From Arcanobacterium haemolyticum DSM 20595 (GTDB lineage Bacteria > Actinomycetota > Actinomycetes > Actinomycetales > Actinomycetaceae): 64,000 nt of DNA. Location: NCBI RefSeq assembly GCF_000092365.1, contig NC_014218.1, forward strand, positions 124,001-188,000. The letters run 5' to 3'. The first letter of the stretch is position 1, and every line of letters begins with the position of its first letter. Under the pieces are notes generated by a model. That model was not told where the DNA came from, searched no databases, and was given only the letters and a program-made list of their open reading frames with translations. The translations under genes were made by a program, and so were the position numbers. Below, one piece after another: positions 8,058 through 16,821 of this stretch.

Positions 8058-8088
8058 GCCTACCAGCCCTTAAGCTACCAGCCCTTAA
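8058..8088. repeat. 15-bp tandem duplication at the pknB stop
   Basis: The sequence ctaccagcccttaag occurs twice in direct succession. The second copy holds the TTA that is the pknB stop on the minus strand. It sits at the junction between pknB and the IS110 noncoding end, so it may be a trace of insertion or of IS-mediated slippage. Confidence 0.7.
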
Positions 8089-9986
8089 GGCCGTTCTGAA
8101 TCCTCAGGCGGGGCCGGCACCTGATCGCCGCCAGGCTTGCGTGGTTTATTAGAATCGTTGCTGCCCGGACGATCGTGGCTGCCACCACCGTTGCCACTAC
8201 CGTTGCCATTGCCTGTTCCCGGCTGGCTTGGGGCTGGCACGCGTTCGGCCGGCTTCTTCGCCACCCACAAAGTGACCTTCGTGTTGAACGGAACCTTGCC
8301 AGGCATTGGTTCCATGCGTGAAATCGTTCCTTCGGTGAAGGCCTGATTTTCTTCGGTTTCTACCGTGATGGAGGAGATCTTCAGGGTGTCATTCAGATAG
8401 GCTTCGGCAGCTTCGCGCGTTTGGCCGATGATCTTTGAGGTCACGCTTTCGTCGATCAAGATTTCGCCGGAAGCCACCACAATGTTGATGGATGTTCCTG
8501 GTGCAACCTGCTGGCCAGCGGCCGGCAAGGTTTCTGTGACGGTATCCTTGGCGCGGCCAGGCACGTCCTTGACGTCAACGCGCCCCACCTTCAACCCTAG
8601 CTTTTCCAGTTCCTTCTTGGCTGCATCCTGGTTGAACGTGCCGCCGGTAAGGTCAGGAATTGCCACGGTTCCCGCGCCTGCAGAGAACGATACAACAACG
8701 TCCGAACCGCGCTTCACTTGGGATCCGAACGCCGGATCAGATGAAACGAACTGCCCTTCGGGAATGTCCTTGTGTTCTTGCGGATCGCCCAGAACAAACA
8801 CCAGCCCGGCATCCTCCAGCCGTTGCCGTGCGGTCACTTGATCCGTCCCGGATAGATCCGGAACGGTCACGGTTTCGGTGGCCTTCTCGTCGTCAGATCC
8901 GCCAGAAGTCAACGCCCACGCCAGCCCCGCAACAGCCAGTACCAATAGCAGAACGGCAAGAACGATCATCACCACGTTCTTTTTCTTGTTCGGCTCAACA
9001 GCAGGGGTGATACCGGTTTGAGTGAGGGCGGGGCTCACTGTTGTAGCCGCGCCGTCTGTGGTAGCCGGAACGTGTGGGGCAGCCATAACCTGCGTGCTCC
9101 ACGAAGCGGACGCCGGAGCGCTCACGTTCCCGCCGCGCAGAGCGTTGAGTAGATCGGATCGCATATCGATGGCTCGCTGGTAGCGATCTTCGCGCTTCTT
9201 CGCCAACGATTTCATAACAACGCGATCGATGCTATCTGGAATATCCGGAGCGATCGCGGCAGGCGATACTGGCATTTCAGAAACGTGTTGATAGGCCACG
9301 GCCACAGCGGAATCGCCGCGGAATGGCGGGCGCCCCGTTAAGAGTTCGTAGAGCAGGCAACCGGTGGAGTATAGATCGGAGCGGGAATCCACGACTTCAC
9401 CGCGCGCCTGTTCTGGCGATAGGTATTGTGCGGTGCCAACCACGGAGTTGGTTTGGGTCATGGTGGCAGACGAATTGGTGAGCGCCCGCGCGATCCCGAA
9501 GTCCATCACTTTTACCTTGCCATCGTGCGTGAGCATGATGTTGCCTGGTTTGATATCGCGGTGAACGATACCTTCGCGGTGTGAGTATTCGAGTGCGGAG
9601 AGGATGCCGACGGCGATTTGCACAGCTTCGTTGATTGGCAGGGCATCGCCGTTTTTGAGGAGTTCTGAAACGGTGCGGCCTTTAACGTATTCCATCACGA
9701 TGTAGGGGAGGGAGACGGTTTTGCCTTCGTCTGACGTGATGTGTTCTTCGCCGGTATCGTATACGGCAACGATGGCCGGGTGGTTGAGTGCGGCGGCGCT
9801 TTGGGCTTCGCGCCGGAAGCGAGCAACGAAGGTTTGATCTGAGACGTGATCGGAGCGCAATACTTTGATCGCTACGGTGCGAGAAAGTCGCGTGTCATAC
9901 CCAATGTGGACTTGCGCCATTCCGCCGCGGCCGATGAGATCGCCAACTTCGTACCGGCCCCCCAGCATACGTGGGATGTTTGTCAT
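8085..9986 (-). CDS. pknB: Serine/threonine protein kinase with PASTA domains
   Basis: Membrane kinase that senses peptidoglycan fragments and controls growth and division. In 633 aa: a kinase domain (about 10-270) with glycine loop IGRGGMAQVH, VAIKVL lysine, catalytic HRDIKPGN, DFG and the SPEQARG activation-segment end; a juxtamembrane linker; one membrane helix at about 330-355; and three PASTA repeats, two ending near ETLPAAGQQVAPGT and MEPMPGKVPFNTK. The low-complexity tail is Gly/Asn/Pro-rich. The start MTNIPRMLGG has a GAAGGA site; an ATG three codons earlier overlaps that site. Last gene of the fhaA-pknB run. No pknA homologue is present. Confidence 0.97.
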   Translation of the reverse strand: MTNIPRMLGGRYEVGDLIGRGGMAQVHIGYDTRLSRTVAIKVLRSDHVSDQTFVARFRREAQSAAALNHPAIVAVYDTGEEHITSDEGKTVSLPYIVMEYVKGRTVSELLKNGDALPINEAVQIAVGILSALEYSHREGIVHRDIKPGNIMLTHDGKVKVMDFGIARALTNSSATMTQTNSVVGTAQYLSPEQARGEVVDSRSDLYSTGCLLYELLTGRPPFRGDSAVAVAYQHVSEMPVSPAAIAPDIPDSIDRVVMKSLAKKREDRYQRAIDMRSDLLNALRGGNVSAPASASWSTQVMAAPHVPATTDGAATTVSPALTQTGITPAVEPNKKKNVVMIVLAVLLLVLAVAGLAWALTSGGSDDEKATETVTVPDLSGTDQVTARQRLEDAGLVFVLGDPQEHKDIPEGQFVSSDPAFGSQVKRGSDVVVSFSAGAGTVAIPDLTGGTFNQDAAKKELEKLGLKVGRVDVKDVPGRAKDTVTETLPAAGQQVAPGTSINIVVASGEILIDESVTSKIIGQTREAAEAYLNDTLKISSITVETEENQAFTEGTISRMEPMPGKVPFNTKVTLWVAKKPAERVPAPSQPGTGNGNGSGNGGGSHDRPGSNDSNKPRKPGGDQVPAPPEDSERP

Positions 9987-10070
9987 TACTCGCATTCCTT
10001 CCTGGATGACATAGATACTTTCCAGTCTGCCTTATCTTGCGCGTGAAGTGGATATAGGTTTGGTTGCGAT

Positions 10071-11516
10071 TCAGTCACGATTCAGCACCGCCGAGAATAC
10101 GCGTTGTGCGATGGGTGCGGCCACTTTCGATCCGCTTTGGCCTTCTTCGACGACGACGGCAACCGCCACTTGCGGATGTTCTACCGCATCGAATCCGATG
10201 AACCAGGCGTGTGCATCGCCGCCCGTGCCGATTTCTGCAGTACCAGTTTTTCCTGCTATTTGAGTGTTTTTGAGCCCTGCATTTACGCCAGTGCCGTGGT
10301 TGACTACGTTGATCATCATCGTGCGTAGGATATCTGCCGTGCTGGGGCTGATTGGTGTGCTGAGTTCGGATGGCTGGGTTTCGGAGAGCACGCCGAGATC
10401 TGCGGTGAGGGTTTGGTCTACCAGGTAAGGTTTCATGAGGACACCGTTATTTGCTACCGCGGAGGCCACCATTGCCATGGCGAGTGGCGAGGTTTCGATG
10501 TCGCGTTGTCCGAATGAGTCCATGGCGAGTGCCGCGCTATCTTCCGGGTAGGGGAATTGCGATGGGGTGACGGGCAGGGGGATGGAGAGTTTTTGGTTGA
10601 AGCCGAAGGCTTTGGCCATGTCTACCATTTTTTCTGCGCCAACTTTTGTTCCGCCGATGGCAAAGGGGGTGTTGCAGGATTCGGTGAGTGCGGTGATGAA
10701 TGGGACGTGCCCTGAACCGTCGCCGCATTTTTCCTTATATGGGTTAAAGATTTCGTGGCTGGTTCCGGCTGGTGTGAAAGAGTCTGGGGCTTCCACAACG
10801 GATTCGGCATTGAGGCCGAGGTGTTCGATCATTGCTGCAGCTGTGATGACTTTAAAGACTGATCCTGGTGGGTACAGATCTCCGCCGATTGCCCGGTTGA
10901 TGAGGGGTTTGTGGGGATCGTTATTGAGCGCGTTCCAGGCATCGTTTGCGACGTTAGAATCCCGGCTTGCGAGCGAATTTGGGTTGTAAGCGGGTTTGGA
11001 GACGAGCGCAAGGATTTTTCCGGTTGAGGGTTCGATAGCGACGACGGCGCCGCGGCGATCCCCTAACGCATCCCATGCGGCTTTCTGTGCCTGTGGGTTG
11101 ATCGTGAGTGACACGGCGCCACCTTTTGGCTGACGGCCGGTGATGAGGCGTTCGATTCGCTGGCTGAACAGGCTGGAATCAGATCCGCCTAGAACCGCGT
11201 TTTCTTCGCGTTCTAGGCCCGTCATGGAGTTGAACGTAGTAGAGAAGTATCCCGTGATTGATGCATACAGTTCGGCCTGGTGATAGGTGCGGAGGAACTT
11301 GTATTCATCTGGGAAGGGTTCGGAGGTGACGATCGGTTCGCCCGCCACGATGATTGGGCCGCGGTCTGTGCCAAATTCGCGCCAGAGTGTGCGCACATTG
11401 CGCGCATCCGCATTCAGTTCTGGAGCTTTGAAGAACTGGATGTAGCTGATGGCCGCCATGAGCGTTAAGAACATGACGATGATGATGGCAGTTAGTTTAC
11501 GGATTGATGGGTTCAT
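10071..11516 (-). CDS. pbpA: Class B penicillin-binding protein (peptidoglycan transpeptidase)
   Basis: Cross-links peptidoglycan during growth and division as partner of the neighbouring RodA/FtsW glycosyltransferase. The 481-aa protein has a short cytoplasmic N-terminus, one anchor helix at about 9-28, a dimerisation region, and a transpeptidase domain. The three active-site motifs are present: SVFK in PPGSVFKVITAAAM, SCN in TESCNTPFAIGG and KTG in IAGKTGTAEIG. The length is normal for actinobacterial PbpA. Its ATG overlaps the rodA stop (ATGA), indicating coupled translation; pknB follows about 85 bases on. Confidence 0.95.
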   Translation of the reverse strand: MNPSIRKLTAIIIVMFLTLMAAISYIQFFKAPELNADARNVRTLWREFGTDRGPIIVAGEPIVTSEPFPDEYKFLRTYHQAELYASITGYFSTTFNSMTGLEREENAVLGGSDSSLFSQRIERLITGRQPKGGAVSLTINPQAQKAAWDALGDRRGAVVAIEPSTGKILALVSKPAYNPNSLASRDSNVANDAWNALNNDPHKPLINRAIGGDLYPPGSVFKVITAAAMIEHLGLNAESVVEAPDSFTPAGTSHEIFNPYKEKCGDGSGHVPFITALTESCNTPFAIGGTKVGAEKMVDMAKAFGFNQKLSIPLPVTPSQFPYPEDSAALAMDSFGQRDIETSPLAMAMVASAVANNGVLMKPYLVDQTLTADLGVLSETQPSELSTPISPSTADILRTMMINVVNHGTGVNAGLKNTQIAGKTGTAEIGTGGDAHAWFIGFDAVEHPQVAVAVVVEEGQSGSKVAAPIAQRVFSAVLNRD

Positions 11517-13006
11517 GAGATCTCATGGCCTCCAATGCGAGGGACTGCCGTGGTTTCGAGTGAATCTTCAGACGATGTTTTAGGATCGTCGCGTGGTGGT
11601 GATTGCAGATCTTGAGGCAGTTCGCCGGTACTGATTGTTGACAGAGGTGTTGATGCCGGAGTGAACGGCCGGCGTGCAGAATCAGACATACGGATAAGGA
11701 TGCCAATAATAATGAAGTTGGTGAGTAGTGCAGATCCACCCTTGGCTAAGAACGGCATGGCCAAGCCGGTTAATGGAATAACGCGAGTAATGCCGCCAAC
11801 CACTACAAAGCATTGTAGGGCGATTGTGAAACCTAATCCGGCAGCCAGTAACTTTCCAAACCCATCACGCAACGTGATGCCAATCTTCATCGCACGGGTG
11901 ACGATGAGTACGTATAAAGAGAGAAGAGAAAGAAGGCCGACGAGCCCGAGTTCTTCACCAAGCGACGCAATAATAAAATCCGAATTTGCTGCGAACGAAT
12001 TGGCCGGGCTGCCTTCACCTAAACCAGTGCCAAACAGGCCACCCGATGCCATGCCGAACCAGCCCTGAACTAGCTGGTAGGAACCGTATTTAGCGCTGTA
12101 GACCTCCGGATCTAACGCGTGTAGCCAGATTGTAAAACGCGCCTGAATGTGAGGCATGATCTGCACGATCGCATAGACACCTAGTGAGGAAAGCACGCCG
12201 CCAATCACGATCCACGACGTACGTTCGGTGGCCACATACAACATCGCCACAAACAAGCCAAAGAACAAGAGAGCAGTACCAAAATCGCGTTCTAGAGCCA
12301 AAATTCCCATACATGATAGCCATGCAACGAGGATCGGCATCGAATGCCGGAGCCGCGGGAAATGAATCCCCAACACTTTAGGGCCGGCAAGCGAGAGGTT
12401 GTCACGTTGAGCCACCAAATAGCCCGCGAAAAACACAGTAAGTAAAATCTTCGCCAATTCGGCAGGCTGATATGAAAAACCAAGAATATTGATCCACAGT
12501 TGGGCGCCATACACTTCAACACCCAAAACTGGCACCAGTGGTAAAAGCAACAAAACCAGGCCGGCGATCAATGAACTGTACGTAATACGCCGCAACCACC
12601 GGTGATCGCGCAAAAAAGCCACCGTAGCAATCAACAACAGGATCGCCACCACCGTCAACACCAGTTGGCCGCGAGTCTCTGGCGGATCACCACGATTCAC
12701 CAGTTGGAAATCAATCCGGTAAATCATCGTTAAACCAATACCAGTTAACGCTACCGCAGCAGGGAACAAAATCGGATCAGCATACGGTGCTAACCGGCGA
12801 ATCACCATGTGGCACGCCAACAGAAAAACAGCACCGCCGCCAGCAATGGCACCAAAATACGGCGGGAGCACGTCATCTGGATGCGACGATGCCACCCCGT
12901 AATGAACCAAAATCCACGCAGCCAGCGGAATCACAAACGCAAGAATAAGCAGCCCCAACTCCTGATTCCTTCCGGAACGAGCTGGACGCGTGCTCACCAC
13001 GCTCAT
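11513..13006 (-). CDS. rodA: SEDS-family peptidoglycan glycosyltransferase (RodA/FtsW)
   Basis: Polymerises lipid II into glycan strands, working with the class B PBP encoded next. The 497-aa product has about ten membrane helices. Family signatures include the QPAELAKI motif in the middle (SYQPAELAKILL), the ALERDFGTALLFF stretch with the catalytic Asp region, and a C-terminal ITRVIPLTGLAMPFLAKGGSAL. A cytoplasmic Pro/Ser/Thr-rich tail of ~60 residues could be a target of the kinase. It overlaps pstP and pbpA by 4 bases on either side (ATGA). Confidence 0.95.
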   Translation of the reverse strand: MSVVSTRPARSGRNQELGLLILAFVIPLAAWILVHYGVASSHPDDVLPPYFGAIAGGGAVFLLACHMVIRRLAPYADPILFPAAVALTGIGLTMIYRIDFQLVNRGDPPETRGQLVLTVVAILLLIATVAFLRDHRWLRRITYSSLIAGLVLLLLPLVPVLGVEVYGAQLWINILGFSYQPAELAKILLTVFFAGYLVAQRDNLSLAGPKVLGIHFPRLRHSMPILVAWLSCMGILALERDFGTALLFFGLFVAMLYVATERTSWIVIGGVLSSLGVYAIVQIMPHIQARFTIWLHALDPEVYSAKYGSYQLVQGWFGMASGGLFGTGLGEGSPANSFAANSDFIIASLGEELGLVGLLSLLSLYVLIVTRAMKIGITLRDGFGKLLAAGLGFTIALQCFVVVGGITRVIPLTGLAMPFLAKGGSALLTNFIIIGILIRMSDSARRPFTPASTPLSTISTGELPQDLQSPPRDDPKTSSEDSLETTAVPRIGGHEIS

Positions 13007-14322
13007 CGCGAATCTCCAGACCCCATAGGATCATTCTGCTCCGGAATCTGATATCCCGGAGGCGGCACAACAGAAGGCGAAAAAGGCGACGGTTGCTTCA
13101 CAGGATTTTGAACAACCAACTTCTGGGCAGCCAAATCTTTCACAACCTGGCGGGCTTCTTCAAGACTACTTCGCGTAATCGGCATATCCAAACGCTGCCG
13201 CGCAACCGGGTTCAAGTTCTTCACCATAATCCCAGTCTCCTCAAACTTCTCCGACAACTCCAACGGGCCCACAGTTTGAGGAATACCCTTAAAAATAACA
13301 ACCTTACCCTGATCAGCCGCTACGTAATATCTGCTCTGAGTCCACATATACCCAGCCCCCAATCCAACAGCCAGCGCCACTACCACAACCAGCCATGCGG
13401 CAAGGCGCGCAATCCAACGGCGACGAGGTGGCGCTGCGTCGTCGTCATCATCCTCAACCGGCGCAACCGCAGGGCGCGACGCCGCAGCCAACGCAGCAAG
13501 CTGCCCCGCTGAAGACGAACCAGCCCGCGTAGGCTTGCGACGATCCACCGCAGCAGACCCAACCACAAGCGGGCCGCGATCATACGACGAACCGGTACCA
13601 GAATCGTCAATCACATCCGCCAACACAATCGTCACGTTATCAGGCGCGCCGCCCGCCAACGCCAAATCAATCAAACGTTCGCCACACTCATCCACATCGC
13701 GATACGAGCGCAACGTATCTTCGATCGTTTCATCCGAAACCACATCAAACAAACCATCAGACGACAACAACCAACGATCCCCAGGCAACGCCTCACGAAC
13801 CGACGAATCCGCCTCCACCGGCCCCGACGCATCCCCGACATTACGCATAATCACATGACGCTTCGGATGATGTAACGCTTCCTCCGGAGACAACTGGCCA
13901 TGATCCACCAAATACTGAACCAACGTGTGATCCCGCGTAATCTGAGTCAACCGCCCTTGACGCAACAAATACGCCCGCGAATCACCCACATGAACCATGC
14001 CCAACTTATTAGCTGTACGCAAAATCGCAATACACGTGGTGCCCAACCCAGCCAACTCCGGATTCTCCGCAACCCGAACAAGCAACTCATTCTGAGCCTG
14101 ATTCAACTGACGCTTCAATAAGGGCAACAAATCCTCAGCCTGATGCGAATCATCAATCTGAGCCATCTGGCCAACCACAACAGACGACGCCACATCGCCA
14201 CCAGCAGCGCCACCCATCCCATCAGCCAACACAAGAAGATGAGACGACGCGTAGCCGGCATCCTGATTCGACTTACGAACCAGGCCGACATCACTAAACG
14301 CGGCATACTCAAAACGAATCAT
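13003..14322 (-). CDS. pstP: PP2C-family serine/threonine phosphatase
   Basis: Membrane phosphatase that reverses PknB phosphorylation. The 439-aa protein has a PP2C domain at about 1-235 with the metal-binding motifs ADGMGGAAGGDVAS, HVGDSRAYL, SSDGLFDVV and GAPDNVTIVLADV. A basic linker follows, then one membrane helix at about 308-330 (WLVVVVALAVGLGAGYMW), and an outside tail rich in proline. The opening RFEYAAFSDVGLVRKSNQDAGY is typical of PstP. It overlaps fhaB and rodA by ATGA junctions. Confidence 0.96.
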   Translation of the reverse strand: MIRFEYAAFSDVGLVRKSNQDAGYASSHLLVLADGMGGAAGGDVASSVVVGQMAQIDDSHQAEDLLPLLKRQLNQAQNELLVRVAENPELAGLGTTCIAILRTANKLGMVHVGDSRAYLLRQGRLTQITRDHTLVQYLVDHGQLSPEEALHHPKRHVIMRNVGDASGPVEADSSVREALPGDRWLLSSDGLFDVVSDETIEDTLRSYRDVDECGERLIDLALAGGAPDNVTIVLADVIDDSGTGSSYDRGPLVVGSAAVDRRKPTRAGSSSAGQLAALAAASRPAVAPVEDDDDDAAPPRRRWIARLAAWLVVVVALAVGLGAGYMWTQSRYYVAADQGKVVIFKGIPQTVGPLELSEKFEETGIMVKNLNPVARQRLDMPITRSSLEEARQVVKDLAAQKLVVQNPVKQPSPFSPSVVPPPGYQIPEQNDPMGSGDSR

Positions 14323-14783
14323 CGACGTAACTCCATCGAGGTCTTACCAATAACAACCGGCACACCGACCTCAAGCTGGACAGGGCCAACAATCTTCGAC
14401 GTTCCAACCCATGTGCCATTCGTGGAATTCAAATCCTCAATAAACCACTGATCGCCCTCACGGTAAAAACGAGCATGGCGGGAAGAGGCATAGCCGTCGT
14501 CTAACACCAACGCCGAATCAGGCGAACGCCCAACCGTAATCGACGACGAACCAAGCGGCAAAGCCGTACCAGTCAACGGACCCCGCACCACAACCAGGTG
14601 GCGAGGCAACGACGACACCGGTTCCTCACGCGACGACTGCGCCACAGCCGACGGCTTGCGCGCCCGATCCCGAATCTTTGTACCGAAAATATCGTTCCGA
14701 ATAGTCACCAACATAAAAATAACCAGCAACCAGACAAGCACCAAAAAACCAAAACGCAAAAGCGTAACAACTAACGCACTCAT
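14319..14783 (-). CDS. fhaB: FHA-domain membrane protein FhaB (FipA)
   Basis: Phosphothreonine-binding adaptor of the PknB pathway that links signalling to division and septum proteins. Of 154 aa, an N-terminal membrane helix (LLRFGFLVLVWLLVIFMLV, about 6-24) precedes a cytoplasmic linker and a C-terminal FHA domain. The FHA binding motifs are seen: ITVGRSPDS, SSRHARF and LNSTNGTWV. The MSALVV start overlaps the fhaA stop by ATGA; an in-frame ATG seven codons upstream lies inside fhaA. Confidence 0.95.
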   Translation of the reverse strand: MSALVVTLLRFGFLVLVWLLVIFMLVTIRNDIFGTKIRDRARKPSAVAQSSREEPVSSLPRHLVVVRGPLTGTALPLGSSSITVGRSPDSALVLDDGYASSRHARFYREGDQWFIEDLNSTNGTWVGTSKIVGPVQLEVGVPVVIGKTSMELRR

Positions 14784-15478
14784 GCCGGCTCCGCAGATGT
14801 CCAAAACATAATACGCGTACGGCCAATCGTCAGCGTATTACCATCCACCAACGTAGCCGCAGAAATACGATGCCCCTCAACAAAACTGCCATTCGTACTA
14901 CCCAAATCAGTAGCAATCACCCCGGCAGGAGTAACACGCAACTCAAGATGCTTGCGGGACACACCGGCGTCGTCCACCTGAATATCCGACACAGAACCAC
15001 GGCCAATAACCGTAATCGCGCCAGTCAAAATATAACGCTGCCCCTCCACATCAATAATCGGATTCTGCGGCGACGCCTCCGACGTAGTAGCCGGCGCAAC
15101 CGGGCCACGGCGCGTATGGCACGCAACCTCAATCTTCCCGCGCGGCTGAACCTCAGACTCCGCAAACTCAATCGTTACCGGGCCTAAGAAAACATACGCC
15201 TGCTCACACGCATAATCAGTAGCAACCCCCACCAGCTCGTCACGCAACGCATCCTCATCCCACTCAGAAATCTTCGCGAAATCATGAGATGACAACGTCA
15301 ACGTAAACTCATTAGGCGATACAGTACGATCCCGGGACACCTCAGCCGCACGATCATCCATCGTACGTTTCAACGCCGAAGCTAACTCAATCGGCTTCAC
15401 ATCCGATTTAAACGCGCGCGAAAAGACGTTCTCAACCGCGTTTTCCACGCTCTTTTCGAACTTATCGAACGCACCCAT
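14780..15478 (-). CDS. fhaA: FHA-domain protein FhaA with DUF3662 domain
   Basis: Soluble adaptor that binds phosphorylated PknB targets such as MviN in relatives, regulating peptidoglycan synthesis. The 232-aa protein has the N-terminal DUF3662 domain (MGAFDKFEKSVENAVENV, about 1-120) and a C-terminal FHA domain with VIGRGSVSDIQ, SRKHLELR and GSTNGSFVEGH. The disordered middle part is short compared with mycobacterial FhaA. It is the first gene of the fhaA-fhaB-pstP-rodA-pbpA-pknB run, with an AAGGAG site before its ATG, so the operon promoter must lie in the ~220 bases toward the tRNA. Confidence 0.95.
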   Translation of the reverse strand: MGAFDKFEKSVENAVENVFSRAFKSDVKPIELASALKRTMDDRAAEVSRDRTVSPNEFTLTLSSHDFAKISEWDEDALRDELVGVATDYACEQAYVFLGPVTIEFAESEVQPRGKIEVACHTRRGPVAPATTSEASPQNPIIDVEGQRYILTGAITVIGRGSVSDIQVDDAGVSRKHLELRVTPAGVIATDLGSTNGSFVEGHRISAATLVDGNTLTIGRTRIMFWTSAEPA

Positions 15479-15702
15479 ACGTTAAGCTCCTTGACCTTAA
15501 AACCACGTAACGCTCATGTAAACGAAACACCTATAGTGCTCGCATACACGACACACTTATTTAACTCTACGTCCTTTTGGTGTGTGGTAGCTACTACGGG
15601 CACTCATTAGCGAGCAAAAATACCAAAATAGTCGCAGATTGGTGGGGGCGGTCACGTGAGTTGCGTGATAGAGGAAGTGGGTTGTAGAATGGCGGAGTTA
15701 AA

Positions 15703-15786
15703 GCTCAAGTGGCGGAATAGGCAGACGCGCACGGTTCAGGTCCGTGTGCCCGCAAGGGCGTGGGGGTTCAACTCCCCCCTTGAGCA
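15703..15786 (+). tRNA. leuT: tRNA-Leu (anticodon CAG)
   Basis: A class II tRNA of 84 bases reads codon CUG. The acceptor stem gctcaag pairs with cttgagc, followed by discriminator A; CCA is not encoded. The anticodon stem cacgg/ccgtg frames loop ttCAGgt. A long variable arm (gtgcccgcaagggcgt) and the T arm (ggggg ttcaact ccccc) complete it. A strong terminator follows. The same tRNA follows fhaA in many actinobacteria. Confidence 0.95.
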
Positions 15787-15789
15787 CGA

Positions 15790-15816
15790 AATCCCCGGTT
15801 TGACCGGGGATTTTTT
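15790..15816 (+). terminator. Rho-independent terminator of tRNA-Leu
   Basis: A 9-bp perfect stem (aatccccgg / ccggggatt) with a tttga loop is followed by a run of T, immediately after the tRNA. Confidence 0.9.
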
Positions 15817-15880
15817 GTTGGAGGCTGGGGCGGGGCCTTGTACGCCGCCAACACCCCTTGGCGGCGGCCAGTGTTTACGC

Positions 15881-15952
15881 AAAACTCACTTATTTCCGGC
15901 GATAGGGCCATATAAGGGCCTATCGCCGGCTGTGGGTGATTTTTTCGTCAAA
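15881..15952. repeat. Repeat family B, copy 1
   Basis: Closely matches, in inverted orientation, the 76-bp copy at 39117-39192. The core ccggcgata-gggcc pairs with gggcc-tatcgccgg around an AT loop, and the flanking (a)aaaactcac and gtgattttttcgtca arms form an outer inverted repeat. It lies between the tRNA-Leu terminator and the convergent channel gene. Conservation of loop and flanks as well as stems argues for a dispersed element rather than chance terminators. An 8-bp hairpin (cgccgcca/tggcggcg) lies just before it. Confidence 0.85.
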
Positions 15953-15989
15953 GAGGGGCTGAAGAGATGGTGAAGGGGCTGGTGCCGGA

Positions 15990-16796
15990 TCACGTGTCTC
16001 GCAGGTTGCGCGGCACCCGCGGTTCATCCGGGCGAATCTTGTGCCGGAACTCGCGCCCAGCCTGGGCCACGCCCTTGGTGCTGGCCGCGGCAATATCGGA
16101 TTCGGCCAGCGGAGACGTAGAATCAACGGCATGCCGTGGCTTGATCCGCAACTGCCGCAACCGCGCCGAATACTGCCGCAAATCGTAGGCGTTCCGCGGC
16201 AACTGCCAATCGAACTTCCGCGCCAACAAGCCGAAAACGGCACACATCAAAATCGCGGATCCCATGCCGGCCTTATACATTCCGTAATGCTGGAAAATCA
16301 CCATTTGGGTAGCGGCAACCACGGAGAAGGTGGCGTACAACGGGCTGCCGCCGAAGATCGCCGGGATACGGTTCACCATCACGTCACGCAACAACCCGCC
16401 CATCGTGGCCGTCACTACGCCCAAGAAAATAGACGGAATCCAATCCAGCCCAGCGCTTAAGCCTTTGGAGGCGCCGGTTGCGGACCAGCAACCGAGCGCC
16501 AACACATCAGCCAACGACAGCATCCGTTGGGACCATTTGCCTTCGAACGGGATCAGATAGGCGATGATCGATGCAGCGAACGCCCCACCCAAATACCAAG
16601 GGTCGGTGAGCGCCACGGGGAAACCAACGCCCAACATGACATCACGCGTGATCCCGCCGCCCAGTGCGGTTCCCGTACCGAGCACAAGGAACCCGATCAG
16701 ATCGTATCCGAGGATTCGGGCAAGAGCCGAACCAATCAGGGCGTTGGCAATAACGCCCAGAACATCCACAAGCCGGAAGAGGCTCTCTGGATCCAT
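15990..16796 (-). CDS. TRIC/UPF0126-family membrane channel protein (YicG-like)
   Basis: Prokaryotic member of the trimeric intracellular cation channel family, which conducts monovalent cations. The 268-aa protein contains two repeats, each with the glycine-rich hallmark GTALGGGITRDVMLG (about 40-55) and TATMGGLLRDVMVNRIP (about 125-142), within seven membrane helices. A ~65-residue cytoplasmic tail is longer than in simple YicG proteins and charged. The start MDPESLFRLVDVLG follows a GGCGGTG site. It is 25 bases downstream of the macrodomain gene, so probably co-transcribed. Confidence 0.85.
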   Translation of the reverse strand: MDPESLFRLVDVLGVIANALIGSALARILGYDLIGFLVLGTGTALGGGITRDVMLGVGFPVALTDPWYLGGAFAASIIAYLIPFEGKWSQRMLSLADVLALGCWSATGASKGLSAGLDWIPSIFLGVVTATMGGLLRDVMVNRIPAIFGGSPLYATFSVVAATQMVIFQHYGMYKAGMGSAILMCAVFGLLARKFDWQLPRNAYDLRQYSARLRQLRIKPRHAVDSTSPLAESDIAAASTKGVAQAGREFRHKIRPDEPRVPRNLRDT

Positions 16797-16821
16797 AACA
16801 CCGCCTTTACGGGGGAGATTG

